Positions 63,574 to 64,000 of a stretch of DNA of 64,000 nucleotides are shown piece after piece (positions within the stretch are counted from its first letter, which is position 1; each line of letters opens with the position of its first letter). The notes below the pieces were generated by a model. It was not told where the DNA came from, searched no databases, and worked only from the letters and a program-made list of their open reading frames with translations. Made by a program: the position numbers and the translations under genes. The stretch comes from Paraburkholderia sp. D15 (lineage in GTDB: Bacteria > Pseudomonadota > Gammaproteobacteria > Burkholderiales > Burkholderiaceae), in the NCBI RefSeq assembly GCF_029910215.1, contig NZ_CP110396.1:2480001-2544000 (forward strand), given 5' to 3'.

Positions 63574-63837
63574 TCAAGCCGGCTTGGCGTCGAACTTGCC
63601 GCCGAGCTTCTGGCAGGTGCCCTTCGGCACGGTCTTGAAGTCGCCCTTGTCGTTGTCGACTTTCGCTTCGCCCGCGCAGTCGTGCACGCCGGTCTTGCTC
63701 GCGCAGTCGTTCTGACCGGCCTTGGCGATGCCGTAGCACTGCACCTTGTCTTCCGCGTGCGCGGCGGTGAGGGGGGCGACGGCGAGGCCGGCGAGAGCGG
63801 CCGCGAGCAACGCGGGCCGGCCGAGTTTCGGGTTCAT
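63574..63837 (-). CDS. bufA: Bufferin precursor, DUF2282 (BufA1-like)
   Basis: 87 residues from the ATG at 63837 behind AGGAG. A signal peptide ([20 protein letters not shown], cleaved after AHA) and a mature part with four cysteines: [24 protein letters not shown] and [10 protein letters not shown], the DUF2282 pattern. In bufferins the inner cysteines are changed to thiooxazoles by the MNIO enzyme, and the exported peptide sequesters copper. The metal here is inference from the family. Confidence 0.92.
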   Translation of the reverse strand: MNPKLGRPALLAAALAGLAVAPLTAAHAEDKVQCYGIAKAGQNDCASKTGVHDCAGEAKVDNDKGDFKTVPKGTCQKLGGKFDAKPA

Positions 63838-64000
63838 GGTGCTTCTCCTGGTGAGTGGCGCCTGGCGGCGGCGCGCGAGTGTAAGCCCGTGATCGGGTGG
63901 CAGCGGCACGAGGGCCGCCATTGCGCGGCCTGGTGGCCATGCGTGGCATGCCGCGCATCGATAGACGGATTTTAAGCGCGCGGCGCGGCCTGTCCAGTCC

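Noticed and set aside
1..64000. CRISPR arrays, tRNA or rRNA genes, intact insertion sequences
   Set aside because: No regularly spaced repeats, no cloverleaf or rRNA sequence and no transposase were seen on reading both strands.

Overview
The window is GC-rich throughout (except about 1.9-4.4 kb) and looks like chromosomal DNA of a betaproteobacterium of the Burkholderia/Paraburkholderia group. This rests on base composition, many GTG/TTG starts with good ribosome binding sites, and the gene mix: Rhs/VgrG type VI secretion cargo, a Burkholderia-style tad (Flp pilus) operon, LysR/AraC regulators, an S53 peptidase and a bufferin operon. The species assignment is inference. No rRNA, tRNA, CRISPR array, intact insertion sequence or replication origin was seen.

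Layout. 1-1.7 kb: a 2-hydroxyacid dehydrogenase (cut by the window edge) and a class II aldolase-like gene. 1.7-11.0 kb: a type VI secretion effector island read on the minus strand: vgrG, an Eag-type chaperone, a PAAR-Rhs effector with a WHH nuclease tip, a SUKH immunity gene, then a low-GC tail holding another immunity-like gene and two degraded fragments. 11.5-16.3 kb: an LprI-like gene and a TonB-dependent receptor/exbB/exbD/tonB operon behind a Zur-box-like palindrome. 16.7-19.6 kb: a three-gene operon coding for a cyclic-nucleotide-binding protein with FliG-like C-terminal domains, a MotA homologue and a MotB homologue, with no other flagellar gene in sight. I consider it the best candidate for an undescribed system. 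19.7-34.8 kb: mostly single genes: regulators, RidA plus a PLP enzyme, a CsgG-family lipoprotein, an MFS pump with its LysR regulator, an S53 peptidase and a secreted propeller protein.

35.2-41.0 kb: six closely spaced or overlapping genes (GT2 glycosyltransferase, exported unknown, diiron ferritin-like protein, GT-B glycosyltransferase, PAP2 membrane enzyme, fatty acid desaturase) that look like one pathway making a modified membrane glycolipid; the product is unknown. 41.2-46.0 kb: a hydrolase, an HTH/pseudo-receiver/GAF regulator, a candidate small RNA, a chemoreceptor and a GFA-family gene.

46.7-60.5 kb: a complete-looking tad pilus operon behind a textbook sigma-54 promoter and a leader of about 330 nt. 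Between tadC and tadE, where tadD often lies, there is a fatty acid hydroxylase-family gene, and the operon ends with an isoprenylcysteine-methyltransferase-like membrane gene, so lipid modification may be tied to pilus production. 60.5-63.9 kb: a nickel/cobalt permease and a bufferin-type RiPP operon (DUF2282 precursor, MNIO/DUF692 enzyme, DUF2063 partner) expected to make a metal-binding modified peptide.
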